Assembly (NCBI GenBank): GCA_963843645.1
Contig: CAWJLE010000005.1
Coordinates: 496,001-560,000, forward strand
Length of the DNA: 64,000 nucleotides
Source of the DNA: CAWJLE01 sp963843645
GTDB lineage: Bacteria; Chloroflexota; Anaerolineae; DAOTYC01
Reading direction: 5' to 3'
Shown: in pieces, positions 19,017-28,504 of the stretch
Numbering within the stretch: the stretch's first letter is position 1
Layout: every line of letters starts with the position of its first letter
Notes under the pieces: model-generated
Databases searched by the model: none
The model's input: the letters and a program-made list of their open reading frames with translations, nothing else
Told to the model about the DNA's origin: nothing
Translations under genes and position numbers: made by a program

Positions 19017-19916
19017 ATGCCGCTCTGGGGAGGGATTGAGGCCGGAGGAACCAAGTTTTTATGCGCCGTCGGGACGGGGCCGAAAGACATCCGGGCCGAA
19101 ATGCGATTTCCGACTACGACGCCCGCGGAGACGATTGGCCGCGCCATCGATTTCTTCCGTCAGCAGAGCCTCGTCTACGGGGATCTGCTGGGTGTAGGCA
19201 TCGCCTCGTTTGGGCCGGTCGACCCTAATCCCAAGTCGCCGACGTTCGGCTACATCACCTCGACGCCCAAGCCGGGCTGGGCGGACACGGACTTCGCCGG
19301 TCCAGTGCATGAGGCGCTGGGCGTCGCGGTTGGCTTCGACACGGACGTGAACGTGGCCGCCCTGGGCGAGTATCGTTGGGGCGCTGCGAAGAAGCTGGAC
19401 ACGTTCATCTACATGACCGTCGGCACGGGCATCGGCGGGGGAGGCATGATCAACGGGCAGCTGATGCACGGCCTGCTGCATCCGGAAATGGGGCACATCT
19501 ACATTCCTCACGACCGCGCGGCCGACCCTTACGCCGGCTCGTGTCCCTATCATGGCGATTGCCTGGAGGGCCTGGCGAATGGGCCTGCCATTGAGGGACG
19601 TTGGGGACGGCGCGGTGAGACCTTGCCCGTCGATCATCCGGCCTGGCCCCTGGAGGCGCACTACCTATCTCTGGGACTGGCGAACGCCGTCTGCACGCTG
19701 TCGCCGCAGCGAATCGTCATGGGCGGCGGCGTGATGCGCCAAACCCATCTGCTTCCGCTCATCCGCGCTGAAGTGCAGAAGCTCTTGAACGGCTACCTCC
19801 ATCAGCCCGCCATCCTCAAGCAGATCGACCAGTACATCGTGCCGGCCAAGTTGGGCGATCAAGCTGGAGTCCTGGGCGCCATGGCTCTGGCGGAGCTGGC
19901 CGTCCTCGCGTCGTAG
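19017..19916 (+). CDS. scrK: ROK-family sugar kinase, fructokinase-like
   Basis: 299 residues from the ATG at 19017 (AAAGGAAG upstream). N-terminal GGIEAGGTKF is the ROK phosphate loop. FDTDVNVAALGEYRWGA holds the catalytic aspartate. GTGIGGGGMING follows. HPEMGHIYIPHD with CPYHGDCLEGLANG is the zinc-binding H-x-C-x-C motif of ROK fructokinases. It phosphorylates fructose (or a related hexose) with ATP in the cytoplasm. Transcribed alone. Earlier in-frame starts at 18915 lack a ribosome binding site and would lie on the promoter. Confidence 0.88.
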   Translation: MPLWGGIEAGGTKFLCAVGTGPKDIRAEMRFPTTTPAETIGRAIDFFRQQSLVYGDLLGVGIASFGPVDPNPKSPTFGYITSTPKPGWADTDFAGPVHEALGVAVGFDTDVNVAALGEYRWGAAKKLDTFIYMTVGTGIGGGGMINGQLMHGLLHPEMGHIYIPHDRAADPYAGSCPYHGDCLEGLANGPAIEGRWGRRGETLPVDHPAWPLEAHYLSLGLANAVCTLSPQRIVMGGGVMRQTHLLPLIRAEVQKLLNGYLHQPAILKQIDQYIVPAKLGDQAGVLGAMALAELAVLAS

Positions 19917-19936
19917 CCCGGCCTGCGTTCGGCTGA

Positions 19937-20233
19937 TCAGACCTGTTGGAGCTTGCGGAGATCGGTACCGGGTTCGCGCAGACCAGCGGCGACCTTGTTC
20001 CACCACACCAGGTTCTCGCCCGCGGCGTGGACGGCAAGGTCCTCGGCGCTGGCCCATTCTTCGATAAAGGTGAAACGGAGAGGATCCGCCAGGTCGCGAT
20101 AGCAGTCGTACTTGATGCAACCAGGCTCGGCCTGCACCTTGGGGACCAGGACTTTCAGATTCTGGATGAGCTCATCGGCCTTCCCGGCCTTGCAGCTGAA
20201 CGTAGCCAACACGTGGACGCTGGTCTTCTGCAT
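19937..20233 (-). CDS. ABM-superfamily putative monooxygenase (YgiN-like)
   Basis: 98 residues from the ATG at 20233. HVLATFSCKAGKADELIQNL, EPGCIKYDCYRD, FIEEWASAEDLAVHAA and the final LQ.V are typical of the dimeric ferredoxin-like ABM fold (quinol monooxygenase YgiN and relatives). It probably acts on small quinones or is a stress-related dimeric protein; no cofactor motif is expected. It is convergent with fructokinase. A longer frame reaching 20338 would start inside the large hairpin and is less likely. Confidence 0.78.
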   Translation of the reverse strand: MQKTSVHVLATFSCKAGKADELIQNLKVLVPKVQAEPGCIKYDCYRDLADPLRFTFIEEWASAEDLAVHAAGENLVWWNKVAAGLREPGTDLRKLQQV

Positions 20234-20304
20234 CGGTTTTGATTTCTCCTTCAGGAGTGGATTGGAGCCCCATTTTAACCCCGAGTGCGCGCGATGGCAA
20301 GAAG

Positions 20305-20400
20305 GGGTGACCGTCCCTGAGTAAGAGCCCGAATACACGAATTCTCGCCTCCAAAGGCGAGAATTCGTGTATTCGGGCTCTTACTCAGGGACGGTCACCC
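20305..20400. repeat. 46-bp perfect inverted repeat with 4-nt loop
   Basis: Arms 20305-20350 and 20355-20400 are exact complements around CCAA. Each end reads GGGTGACCGTCCCTGAGTAA toward the centre. It lies between the clpC stop and the ABM gene start. The length and perfection exceed what a terminator needs. The outer GTGACCGTCCC word resembles ends of REP/MITE-like elements known near RAYT transposases (from memory, unverified). A foldback assembly artefact is also possible. Confidence 0.85.
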
Positions 20401-20438
20401 ACGCCAACGTGGTCCACCGGCCCCATGCTTTTTACGGA

Positions 20439-22917
20439 TCAGACCGTCACTTCCTGCGCCACCGAGATCGGCTGTCGCTGGAAGACCAGCGCATCACCGG
20501 CGACGTCGATTACGACCTGGTCGCCCTTTTGGAAATCACCGTGCAGCAGTTGGACGGCCAGCGGGCTCTCCACGTTTCGCTGCAAAGTGCGGCGCAGCGG
20601 GCGCGCCCCGAAGTTGATGTCGAAGCCCTTGTCGGCCAGCCAGTCCCGTGCAGCATCTGTGAGGTGCACGGTCAGGCCTTGTTCGCTCAAGCGGGTCTGC
20701 ACTTCGCGCATCTGCAGGTCCACGATTTGGCGAACGTGGTTCCGCGACAAGGGGTGAAAGACGATGATCTCGTCGATGCGGTTGATGAACTCAGGCCGGA
20801 AGGTCCGCTCGAGGTCGTGCTGAACCTGGCGCCGAGTCTCGGCGTGATCGCCCGTTCCGGAGTTAAGATCTATGTGGACGAAGCCCAATCCCTCCGACAC
20901 GCGCGTCAACTGGGTCCCGATGTTGGACGTCATGATCAGCACGGTGTTGCGGAAATCGACTGTGCGGCCCTGTCCGTCTGTCAAGCGGCCGTCTTCCAGA
21001 ATCTGCAGCAAGCTGTTCCACACGTCCGGGTGCGCCTTCTCGATTTCATCGAACAGGATCACCTGATACGGACGACGCCGGACTGCCTCGGTCAGCTGGC
21101 CACCCTCTTCGTAACCCACGTATCCCGGAGGCGCGCCGGTCAGGCGTGACACCGTATGGCGTTCCTGGTACTCGCTCATGTCGACGCGGATCATGGCGTC
21201 CTGATCGTCGAACAAGAATTCGGCCAGGGTCTTCGCCAGCTCGGTCTTGCCTACACCAGATGGACCCAGGAAGATGAAGCTGCCGATGGGCCGGCGCGGA
21301 TCTTTCAGGCCGGCACGCGCACGCCTAATGGCGTCGGACACGGCGGCCACCGCCTCATCCTGGCCCACGATCCGCTCGTGGAGCCGCGCCTCCATCTGAA
21401 TCAGCTTGGCTGTCTCCGCCTCCAGCAGGCTGGTGAGCGGAATGCCGGTCCAGGCCGCTACGACCTGGGCGATATCTTCCTCATCCACGACCTCATCCAG
21501 ATTTTGGGTCGGCTCGCCACTCGTCCCGGCGCGTGTTGAACTCAGTCTCGAGCTGCATGCGCTCGGCGCGGATGGTAGCCGCCCTTTCGTAGTCGCGCGA
21601 GCCCCAGGCCGCTTCCTCGTCCGTCGGCCAGCTTCTGCAGGCGCATCTTCATTTCCTTCAACTCGGGCGGCATGGTATACAGCGCGATGCGCAGCTTCGA
21701 CGCAGCCTCGTCGATCAAGTCGATGGCCTTGTCGGGCAGGTGCCGGTCGGTGACGTAGCGCTGCGAGAGCTCGACGGCCGCCACCAGGGCTGCATCCGTG
21801 TACTTCACGCCGTGGTGGGCCTCGTACCGGTCGCGCACGCCGCGCAGCATCTGGATCGTCTCTTCGACGCTCGGCTCTTCGACGAAGATCGGCGCGAACC
21901 GCCGTTCCAACGCTGCGTCGTGCTCGATGTACTGCCGGTATTCGTCCAGTGTCGTCGCGCCGATGCAGCGCAACTCACCGCGCGCCAGCGCGGGCTTCAT
22001 CATGTTGGATGCATCGATCGCTCCCTGGGCGGCGCCGGCCCCCACGACGGTATGTAGTTCATCAATGAACAAGATGATTTCGCCCTGTGCCCGCTGGATT
22101 TCTTCCAGCGCAGATTTCAGCCGTTCCTCAAATTCGCCGCGGAACCGTGCGCCCGCCACCATGCCGCCAAGATCCAGAGAGACCACCCGTTTGCCCATCA
22201 GAGGCTCCGGCACGTCACCGAGGATGATCTTCTGCGCCAGCCCTTCTACGATGGCCGTCTTACCGACTCCGGCCTCACCGATGAGCACCGGATTGTTCTT
22301 GGTCCGGCGCGATAGAACCTGCAGCACACGACGGATCTCATCGTCTCGGCCGATGACCGGATCGATCTTGCCCTCGCGGGCGAGCTGCGTCAGGTCCCGG
22401 CTGTATTTTTCGAGAGTCCGATAGCGACTCTCCGCGTTCGGGTCTGTGATATCGCACTCCTCCTCGCACCTCGCTCAACACACCGTCCATCTTGTTCCTT
22501 AGTCATGCCGTAGTCGGCCAGAAGGGCGGCCGTAGGCGAGTTTTTTTCCGAAGCGATGCCCAAGAAGATGTGCTCCGTCGAAACATATTCATCCTTGAGC
22601 CGGCGCGCTTCGTCTTGCGCGATGTCCAGAACGTGTTTCACGCGAGGCGTGATAAACACGTGGCCCAGAGCCACTGGGACCATAACCGACCCATCTTTGG
22701 GGCTGGATTTCAGGACCTGATCGAGACGTTCCTTGAGCTGCTCGACATCCACGTCCAGCTTGGTCAGAATTTGCGGGACGACGCCCTCCGGCTGTTCCAA
22801 CAGGGCCAGAAACAGATGCTCAGTATCGACCTGGTTATGGCTATACCGCTGCAGTATTTCATAGGCGCGCATCGCAGCGTCTTGCGCGCGCTCCGTGAAT
22901 CGATCAAATCGCATCAT
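20439..22917 (-). CDS. clpC: ATP-dependent Clp protease ATP-binding subunit ClpC-like, several frameshifts
   Basis: Hsp100 unfoldase, about 825 residues when the frames are joined. Order: N-domain repeat (MMRFDRFTERAQDAAMRAYE, DTEHLFLALLEQ, STEHIFLGIA), first AAA module (NPVLIGEAGVGKTAIVEGLA Walker A, LFIDELHTVVGAG), short middle domain, second AAA module (FLGPSGVGKTELAK, VILFDEIEKAHPDVWN) and C-domain. Frame breaks lie near 22450-22490, 22340-22390, 21550-21600 and 21500. The short middle domain and GLGF near RVSEGLGFV, matching the ClpP-contact loop of ClpA/ClpC, separate it from ClpB next door. Start ATG at 22917. It would feed unfolded proteins to ClpP, which is not in the window. Confidence 0.85.
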
Positions 22918-22988
22918 GTGCAGTGCCCTACCTTATCTTCACGTTCGGTGAGTACCCTCACGCCGTTGACCTCCGCCCGCATGGAAGG

Positions 22989-25671
22989 CTAACCCGAGCG
23001 GGGACTGTTAGCGCATGGGCGCTCCTGATTGATGAACTGTTCCACCTGGCATAGCTCATCAGGCGGCGACCGGGACCGCTCGGCCTTCTTGAAGATGAAG
23101 TTCCGCTTCTCTGCGTCCACCTCGACGGAATCGCCGTCGTGGAATTGCCCTTCCAGGATACGCATCGCCAGCGGGTCTTGCAGCTCCCGTTGAATGGTTC
23201 TTTTAGCGGTCTGGCGCCATAACCGGGTCGTAACCCGATTTCGGCGAGCAGCCGTTTGGCTGCTTCTGTCAGCCGCAGTTCGATGTGACGGCTCGGCCAA
23301 CAGCTGCTGCAGTCGCCGGACCTGGATCTCCACGATCTGAACCAGATCGGCCCTGGTCAACGCATGGAAGATGATGGTCTCGTCGATGCGGTTCAAAAAC
23401 TCGGGCGGGAAACTCTGATTCAACACCTCCATCACCTTCCGCCGCATCTCTTCCTCGTCCTGGCCCGCCATCTCACGGATGTACTGGCTGCCGACGTTGG
23501 AGGTCATGATGACCACAGTATTCCGGAAATCGACGGTGCGGCCATGGCCATCCGTCAGACGACCGTCGTCCAGCAAGTTGCAGCAGGACGTTGAACACCT
23601 CGTGGTGGGCTTTTTCGATCTCATCGAAGAGGATGACCGCGTACGGCCTGCGCCGCACTGCCTCCGTCAGTTGCCCACCTTCCTCGTAGCCCACATAGCC
23701 GGGAGGCGCGCCGATCAGACGGGCGACCGTGTGGCGCTCCTGATACTCGCTCATATCGATGCGCACCATGGCCTCTTCCGAATCAAACAGGAATTCGGCC
23801 AGGGCCCGCGCCAACTCAGTCTTGCCCACGCCGGTGGGACCCAGGAAGATGAAGCTGCCAATCGGCCGGTTGGGATCCTGCAGACCCGCCCGCGATCGCC
23901 GCACCGCATTGGATACCGCGCGGATGGCCTCATCCTGGCCGACCACGCGCTGGTGCAGCCGATCCTCCATGTGCAGCAGCTTCTGCATTTCGCCCTCGAG
24001 CAGCCTGGACACCGGGATGCCGGTCCATTTGGCCACGACCTCGGCGATATCTTCGGCATCGACTTCTTCCTTCAGAAGCGGCTGCCCGTTCTGCAAGCGT
24101 CTTGAGCTTCTGCTTCCTGCTCGGCGAGCTGCTGCTCGAGCTCGCGCAACGCCCCATATTGTAGCTCCGACGCACGCTGGTAATCAAGTCTGGCGCTGTG
24201 CTTCCTCGATCTCGTGATGCGTGTCTCTTCGATGCGCTGCTTGGTATCCCGTAAGGCCTGAATGGCCTCTTTCTCCTGCTGCCAGCGGGCGTGCAGGCTG
24301 CGACTCTGCTCCTGCAGGTCGGCCAGCTCCTTCTCCAGCTTGCCCAGCCGATCTCGCGAAGCGGGGTCCTTCTCCTTCTTCAGCGCCTCGCGCTCGATCT
24401 CCAGTTGCATAATCTTGCCGGTCGATCTCGTCCAGCTCCGCCGGCTTGGAATCGATCTCCATACGCAGCCGCGAGGCGGCCTCGTCGATCAAGTCGATGG
24501 CCTTGTCGGGCAGGAAGCGGCCGGTAATGTAGCGATGCGACAGCGTAGCCGCAGCAATCACCGCCGAGTCCTGGATGCGCACGCCGTGATGCACTTCGTA
24601 GCGGCCCTTCAGCCCGCGCAGAATGCTGATCGTTTCCTCGACCGTCGGCTCGTCCACCAGAACAGGCTGGAAGCGCCGCTCCAGCGCCGGGTCCTTCTCG
24701 ATGTGCTCGCGGTATTCATCCAGCGTGGTTGCACCGACGCAGTGCAGCTCGCCCCGAGCCAGCATGGGCTTGAGCATGTTGGAGGCGTCCATGGCGCCCT
24801 CTGCCGCACCGGCGCCGACCACCGTGTGCAGCTCATCGATGAACAGGATGATCGCCCCCATCGGACTCGGTGACCTCTTTCAGCACAGCCTTCAGGCGCT
24901 CTTCAAATTCACCGCGGTACTTCGCGCCCGCGATCAAGGCGCCCAGATCCAGTGCCACGATCTGCTTGTTCTTCAGGCCTTCCGGCACGTCGCCGGCCAC
25001 TATGCGCTGCGCCAGACCCTCGGCGATGGCCGTCTTGCCCACGCCGGGCTCACCGATCAGCACCGGGTTGTTCTTGGTGCGGCGAGACAGGACCTGGATC
25101 ACGCGGCGGATCTCTTCGTCGCGGCCGATGACCGGGTCCAGCTTGCCCTGGCGGGCCAACTGGGTCAGGTTCGGCCATATTTCTCCAGCGCCTGATAGGT
25201 GGCCTCGGGATTGGGGTCGGTCACTCGCTGAGAGCCGCGAATGCCGGTCAGCACTCGATAGATGCTCTCCTTGGTAATGCCATATCGGTCCCAACAGGCG
25301 CTCCACCGGCCCGCTACTGCGGTCGGTCAGAGCGATCAACAGGTGCTCGGTCGAAACGTATTCGTCGCGCATCTGTTCGGCCTCGCGCGCGCATTTTGCA
25401 GCACGCGGGCACAGTGTCTGCGACAAGGCCGTCTGGGCCGTCGCACCGTGAATCTGCGGCTTGCCGCGCAGCGTCTCCTCAATCTCGCCCAAAAGCTGGC
25501 GGGGTCGGCGCCTAGCTTCAACACCACCTGCGCGGGCACGCCGTCTTCCTGCCTCAGCAGCGCGGCCAGCAAGTGTTCGGGCTCAATCTGGCTGTGGTTG
25601 GCCGCCAGGGCCAACTCCTGCGCGTCTGCCACAGCATCCTGAGCTTTCTGCGTGAATCTGTCCAATCTCAT
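22989..25671 (-). CDS. clpB: Chaperone ClpB (Hsp100 disaggregase), several frameshifts
   Basis: About 880-890 residues when frames are joined, the usual ClpB size. MRLDRFTQKAQDAVADAQEL and STEHLLIAL mark the N-domain. First AAA: NPVLIGEPGVGKTAIAEGLA and LFIDELHTVVGAGAAEGAMD. Then a long charged middle coiled coil (REALKKEKDPASRDRLGKLE, QEQSRSLHARWQQEKEAIQA), diagnostic for ClpB. Second AAA: FLGPTGVGKTELARALAEFL and VILFDEIEKAHHEVFNVLLQ. No ClpP-binding GF loop between QYIREMAG and the C-domain. Frame breaks near 25420, 25290, 25170, 24860, 24390, 24190, 24100, 23570 and 23200-23290. It rescues aggregated proteins with DnaK/DnaJ. Promoter carries the TCTAAC operator. Confidence 0.87.
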
Positions 25672-25743
25672 TATCTATATCCCAGTCCCTGGACGCAGGG
25701 CCTGTGCCCCAATGGCACACGCCTGCGAGTTTCAATTTCGTCT

Positions 25744-25798
25744 ATACTACAGCTACACTGTTAGACCGGCATATGAGGAATGTCAGAAAAGCATTAGA
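25744..25798 (-). promoter_or_regulatory. clpB promoter with four 11-bp-spaced TCTAAC-like repeats
   Basis: On the minus strand, TCTAAT (from 25798), TCTGAC (25787), TCATAT (25776) and TCTAAC (25765) start exactly 11 bp apart. The -10 box TAGTAT starts at 25749, 16 bp after the start of the last repeat. Transcription would begin near 25737, 66 nt before the clpB ATG. Same layout as at hsp20. Confidence 0.7.
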
Positions 25799-25804
25799 GG
25801 TTGA

Positions 25805-26203
25805 TTAAAGCTGTTCCTCCAGATCCTCAATCAGTGCCTGGCACCCGGGATCCTGCCCATTCAGATGATCACGCAGGATCTGCAGCGTGCGTTCGCGTAA
25901 CTGGCTGTAAGCATCACGTTGAGCCGCCTTGAGCTCGCCCTGCAGTTTCTCCAGACGCTCGCCCATGTGCAGGATAATCTCCACTCCGGCAAGGTTAACG
26001 CCCAGTTCGTCCATCAGACGAGCGATTTTACGCACCCGCTCGATATCCCGCTGCGAGTACAGGCGGATGTTCCCACCGGAGCGCCTGGGATTGACCAACC
26101 CGATGCTCTCGTAGTGGCGCAGCGTCTGCGGGTGAAGGTCGACCAGCCGGGCGGCGACACTAATAACATAGCGTGGTTCGTCAAGCTGTCCATCAAGACT
26201 CAT
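25805..26203 (-). CDS. hspR: MerR-family heat-shock regulator HspR
   Basis: 132 residues from the ATG at 26203 (GAGGAG upstream). The MerR winged helix is clear: YVISVAARLVDLHPQTLRHYE, GLVNPRRSGGNIRLYSQRDI and RLMDELGVNLAGVEIIL. The order dnaJ-hspR with clpB downstream matches the HspR regulons of Actinobacteria and Chloroflexota, where HspR with DnaK as co-repressor binds HAIR inverted repeats and represses chaperone genes. The C-terminus is a coiled coil (EKLQGELKAAQRDAYSQLRE). No cysteines suited to metal sensing are seen. It lies about 100 nt after dnaJ, probably in the same transcript. Confidence 0.88.
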   Translation of the reverse strand: MSLDGQLDEPRYVISVAARLVDLHPQTLRHYESIGLVNPRRSGGNIRLYSQRDIERVRKIARLMDELGVNLAGVEIILHMGERLEKLQGELKAAQRDAYSQLRERTLQILRDHLNGQDPGCQALIEDLEEQL

Positions 26204-26304
26204 CGGAACTACTCTCCTCACAGACTTCCGGCATCGTGCCGACACCGCAACGACGCCGGTGCGTTGTGTCGTTACGGCAAGTTTCCAAAGCTTAGGAAGT
26301 CCTC

Positions 26305-27255
26305 CTACCGTTTGCGCAGATCCGCCAGTTGCTGGAACAAGGCTTTCTCCTGATCGGTCAGCGGCGTGGGCAATACCAGCCTCACCTTAACGTAGAGGTC
26401 CCCGTGCTCGTTGGGTTTGCGCAGCCGAGGCATCCCCTGCCCTTGCAGGCGGAAGGTCTTGCCGTTCTGTGTCTCGGGCGGGATGCGCAGAGTCAGCGTA
26501 GTGCCTTTCAGGGTGGGCACACTGATCTCACCGCCCAGCGCGGCTGTCTGGACCTCGACGGGGACTTCGGTCTTCAGATCGTCCCCGTCCCGCTCAAAGA
26601 CCTTGTTGGGCGGGACGCTGATCTTTAGGAACACGTCAGCCATTCCGCCCTGGCCCGGCACGCGTACTTTCGAGCCAGTCTTCACGCCGGGAGGGATCTT
26701 TACCTCAAGCCGGCGGCTGTCCATCTGCAGCACGCGCGTGGAGCCCGCGTAAGCCTCTTCCAGGGTTACATCGACCGGTTGTTCGAAGGCCTGCGGCTCC
26801 GCTCTCACGCGCGCCGACTGCTTGGGGCTCGACCTGCCTTGACGGGCGGCGGCGCCCCCGAACAGGGCTTCGAAGAAATCGGAAAATCCTCCGGCTCCAC
26901 TATTGCCTGCGTTGCCAAAGAGATCGTTCAGATCTACGTACTCCATGCGCGGCCCGCTGCCACGCGACCCCGGTCTGCCGGCGTACTGGTCCCAATTGAA
27001 ACCTCCCGGCTGTCCACCGGACTGCTGATACTGCTGCCAGTCGGCTCCGAACTGGTCGTACTTCTTGCGTTTTTCGGGATCGGTCAGGACTTCGTTCGCC
27101 TCGTTGATTTCCTTGAACCGCTCCTCCGCCTTTTTGTCGCCCGGGTTCACGTCCGGGTGAAACTTACGGGCGAGCTTTCGATAGGCGGCTTTTATTTCCT
27201 TTTGTGAGGCATTTCTGCCGACACCCAGGACCTTGTAGTAGTCTCTGTATTCCAT
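26305..27255 (-). CDS. dnaJ: DnaJ-type co-chaperone (CbpA-like, no zinc finger)
   Basis: 316 residues from the ATG at 27255 (CGGAGAG upstream). J-domain MEYRDYYKVLGVGRNASQKE with the HPD motif (KFHPDVNPGDKK), then a Gly-rich linker (GGQPGGFNWDQY, NAGNSGAGGFSDFFEALFGG), then DnaJ_C beta domains (VTLEEAYAGSTRVLQ, VKIPPGVKTGSKVRVPGQGG). The CxxCxGxG zinc-finger repeats of canonical DnaJ are absent. It stimulates DnaK ATPase and hands over clients. The first gene of the dnaJ-hspR unit, with a consensus promoter overlapped by a HAIR-like element. Confidence 0.9.
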   Translation of the reverse strand: MEYRDYYKVLGVGRNASQKEIKAAYRKLARKFHPDVNPGDKKAEERFKEINEANEVLTDPEKRKKYDQFGADWQQYQQSGGQPGGFNWDQYAGRPGSRGSGPRMEYVDLNDLFGNAGNSGAGGFSDFFEALFGGAAARQGRSSPKQSARVRAEPQAFEQPVDVTLEEAYAGSTRVLQMDSRRLEVKIPPGVKTGSKVRVPGQGGMADVFLKISVPPNKVFERDGDDLKTEVPVEVQTAALGGEISVPTLKGTTLTLRIPPETQNGKTFRLQGQGMPRLRKPNEHGDLYVKVRLVLPTPLTDQEKALFQQLADLRKR

Positions 27256-27297
27256 CGTCTCTCCGGCTTCGCGAGTCAATGTGTGATTACTTCGCCT

Positions 27298-27327
27298 ATT
27301 ATAACACTTTAGTCTCATTCTGTCAAG
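27298..27327 (-). promoter_or_regulatory. Consensus promoter of dnaJ-hspR with HAIR-like operator
   Basis: Minus strand: TTGACA (27326-27321), 17 bp, TATAAT (27303-27298), both perfect. Overlapping it on the plus strand is CTTTAGT (27307-27313), 7 bp, TGTCAAG (27321-27327). The HspR-associated inverted repeat consensus is CTTGAGT-N7-ACTCAAG, so 11 of 14 positions match with the exact spacer. An operator covering the whole promoter fits HspR autorepression. Confidence 0.7.
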
Positions 27328-27471
27328 GGTCTTTAGTGAATACGTATCAGTTAAATTGAAACAAAATACTTCTAATTTCGAAAATGTCCGCGACTTGAGA
27401 GCCTTCCACAGCCGCCGGTCACCGGCAACGCAGGCCCGGGCGAACCAAGCCGGGCCGCAGCGGCGCCACAC

Positions 27472-27526
27472 TCTGACACAATTCTAACAATGCTCTAACA
27501 GTGGTCTAACGCGAGCGCCTTACAAT
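27472..27526 (+). promoter_or_regulatory. hsp20 promoter with four 11-bp-spaced TCTAAC-like repeats
   Basis: TCTGAC at 27472 and TCTAAC at 27483, 27494 and 27505 start exactly 11 bp apart. TACAAT at 27521-27526 starts 16 bp after the last repeat. Transcription would begin near 27533, 30 nt before the ATG. One-turn direct repeats ahead of a -10 box without a -35 are typical of activation by OmpR/PhoB-family regulators. Confidence 0.75.
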
Positions 27527-27562
27527 TGCTTTAGATTCAAGAGCAGAAAGGAGTGCACTGCG

Positions 27563-28018
27563 ATGCCTGATATCGTTCGTTGGGAACCGTTTCGGGATCT
27601 GATTTCTTTGAGGGATGCGATGGATCGGCTCTTTGCCGAGAGCTATATTCGACCGACGGGCCTCCTGCCGGCGGTTTTCGCCGACGGAAACAATGTGCCC
27701 ATCGACGTCTACGAGACCGATCAGGATGTGGTTGTGAAGGCGAGCATCCCCGGCGTTAAGCCCGAGGACATCGACATCAGCATTGTTGGTGACGACGTGA
27801 CTATCAAAGGCCAAACGGAGGAAAGGACCGAGGTCAAGGAGGAGAACTTCGTCCGCCGCGAGATGCACTACGGCAGTCTGAGCCGAACGGTGTCGCTGCC
27901 GACGTCCATCCAAGCCGACAAGGCGGACGCAAAGTTCGAGAACGGCGTGTTGACGTTGACTCTGCCTAAGGCCGAGGAAGTCAAGCCGAAAACCGTGAAA
28001 GTGAAAGCGGTCAAGTAG
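27563..28018 (+). CDS. hsp20: Small heat-shock protein Hsp20/alpha-crystallin
   Basis: 151 residues, full length. MPDIVRWEPFRDLISLRDAM is the usual N-terminal arm. The alpha-crystallin domain has VPIDVYETDQDVVVKASIPG, EERTEVKEENFVRREMHYG and KFENGVLTLTLPK. It forms oligomers that hold unfolding proteins for refolding by DnaK/ClpB. AAAGGAG ribosome binding site. Its promoter shares the TCTAAC operator with clpB. Confidence 0.93.
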   Translation: MPDIVRWEPFRDLISLRDAMDRLFAESYIRPTGLLPAVFADGNNVPIDVYETDQDVVVKASIPGVKPEDIDISIVGDDVTIKGQTEERTEVKEENFVRREMHYGSLSRTVSLPTSIQADKADAKFENGVLTLTLPKAEEVKPKTVKVKAVK

Positions 28019-28101
28019 GCCATTGAACCGAGGATGGGGGTGGCGGGGCCATCCCTATCCTCGTCGTCTGTCAGGAGTGTGTTTTTGGGAGGATGTTGGA
28101 T

Positions 28102-28347
28102 ATGCCGATCTATGAGTATGAGTGCGAAACGTGCGGCGAGCACTTTGAGAAGTTCCAGCATTTTGGGGACGAGCCGGTCAGGGTGTGCCCCCAGGGGCAC
28201 CACGAAGTTCGCCGCGTCCTGAACGCGCCCGCGATCATCTTCAATGCACCGGGCTTCTACGTGACGGACAATCGGGCAGACAAAGACAGAAAGGCGGGGA
28301 CGACCGCGGCGACCCGACCTGGTGCGAAGTGCACCGTCTGCTCGTGA
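28102..28347 (+). CDS. FmdB-family zinc-ribbon protein
   Basis: 81 residues from the ATG at 28102 (GGGAGGATG upstream). MPIYEYECETCGEHFEKFQH is the classic FmdB/PF09723 start, with a CxxC, VCPQGHHEVRRVL (second half of the ribbon, C plus H) and a terminal CTVCS. The Gly/Thr-rich tail ends in an extra CxxC. Putative regulators of this family are widespread and poorly understood. Probably co-transcribed with hsp20. Confidence 0.85.
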   Translation: MPIYEYECETCGEHFEKFQHFGDEPVRVCPQGHHEVRRVLNAPAIIFNAPGFYVTDNRADKDRKAGTTAATRPGAKCTVCS

Positions 28348-28370
28348 CTGGAACCTCCCTTCACTTCTGA

Positions 28371-28427
28371 GTGAGACGTCGACCCCACGACGCGCGGTGT
28401 GACGCGTTGTGGGGTCGACGTTCTCAC
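28371..28427. terminator. Long hairpin after fmdB-like gene
   Basis: About 24-bp near-perfect stem (GTGAGACGTCGACCCCAC against GTGGGGTCGACGTTCTCAC; one bulge, one mismatch), loop about 8 nt. It separates the heat-shock genes from the NarL-type pair and probably terminates the former. Confidence 0.6.
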
Positions 28428-28504
28428 GTCATTCGATTTCGCATCTGGAGCGAATATGCAGTAGAATAGAGGCATAGGACGTTACTATGAGGTAAGGGCT
28501 TGCT

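Noticed and set aside
25672..25804. Search for a HAIR element upstream of clpB
   Set aside because: No CTTGAGT-N7-ACTCAAG-like sequence with acceptable match was found; the TCTAAC array is the only clear signal.
27472..27510. TCTAAC repeats considered as a tandem microsatellite
   Set aside because: Only the hexamer is conserved while the 5-bp spacers vary, and the same layout recurs at clpB. This is the pattern of protein-binding sites.
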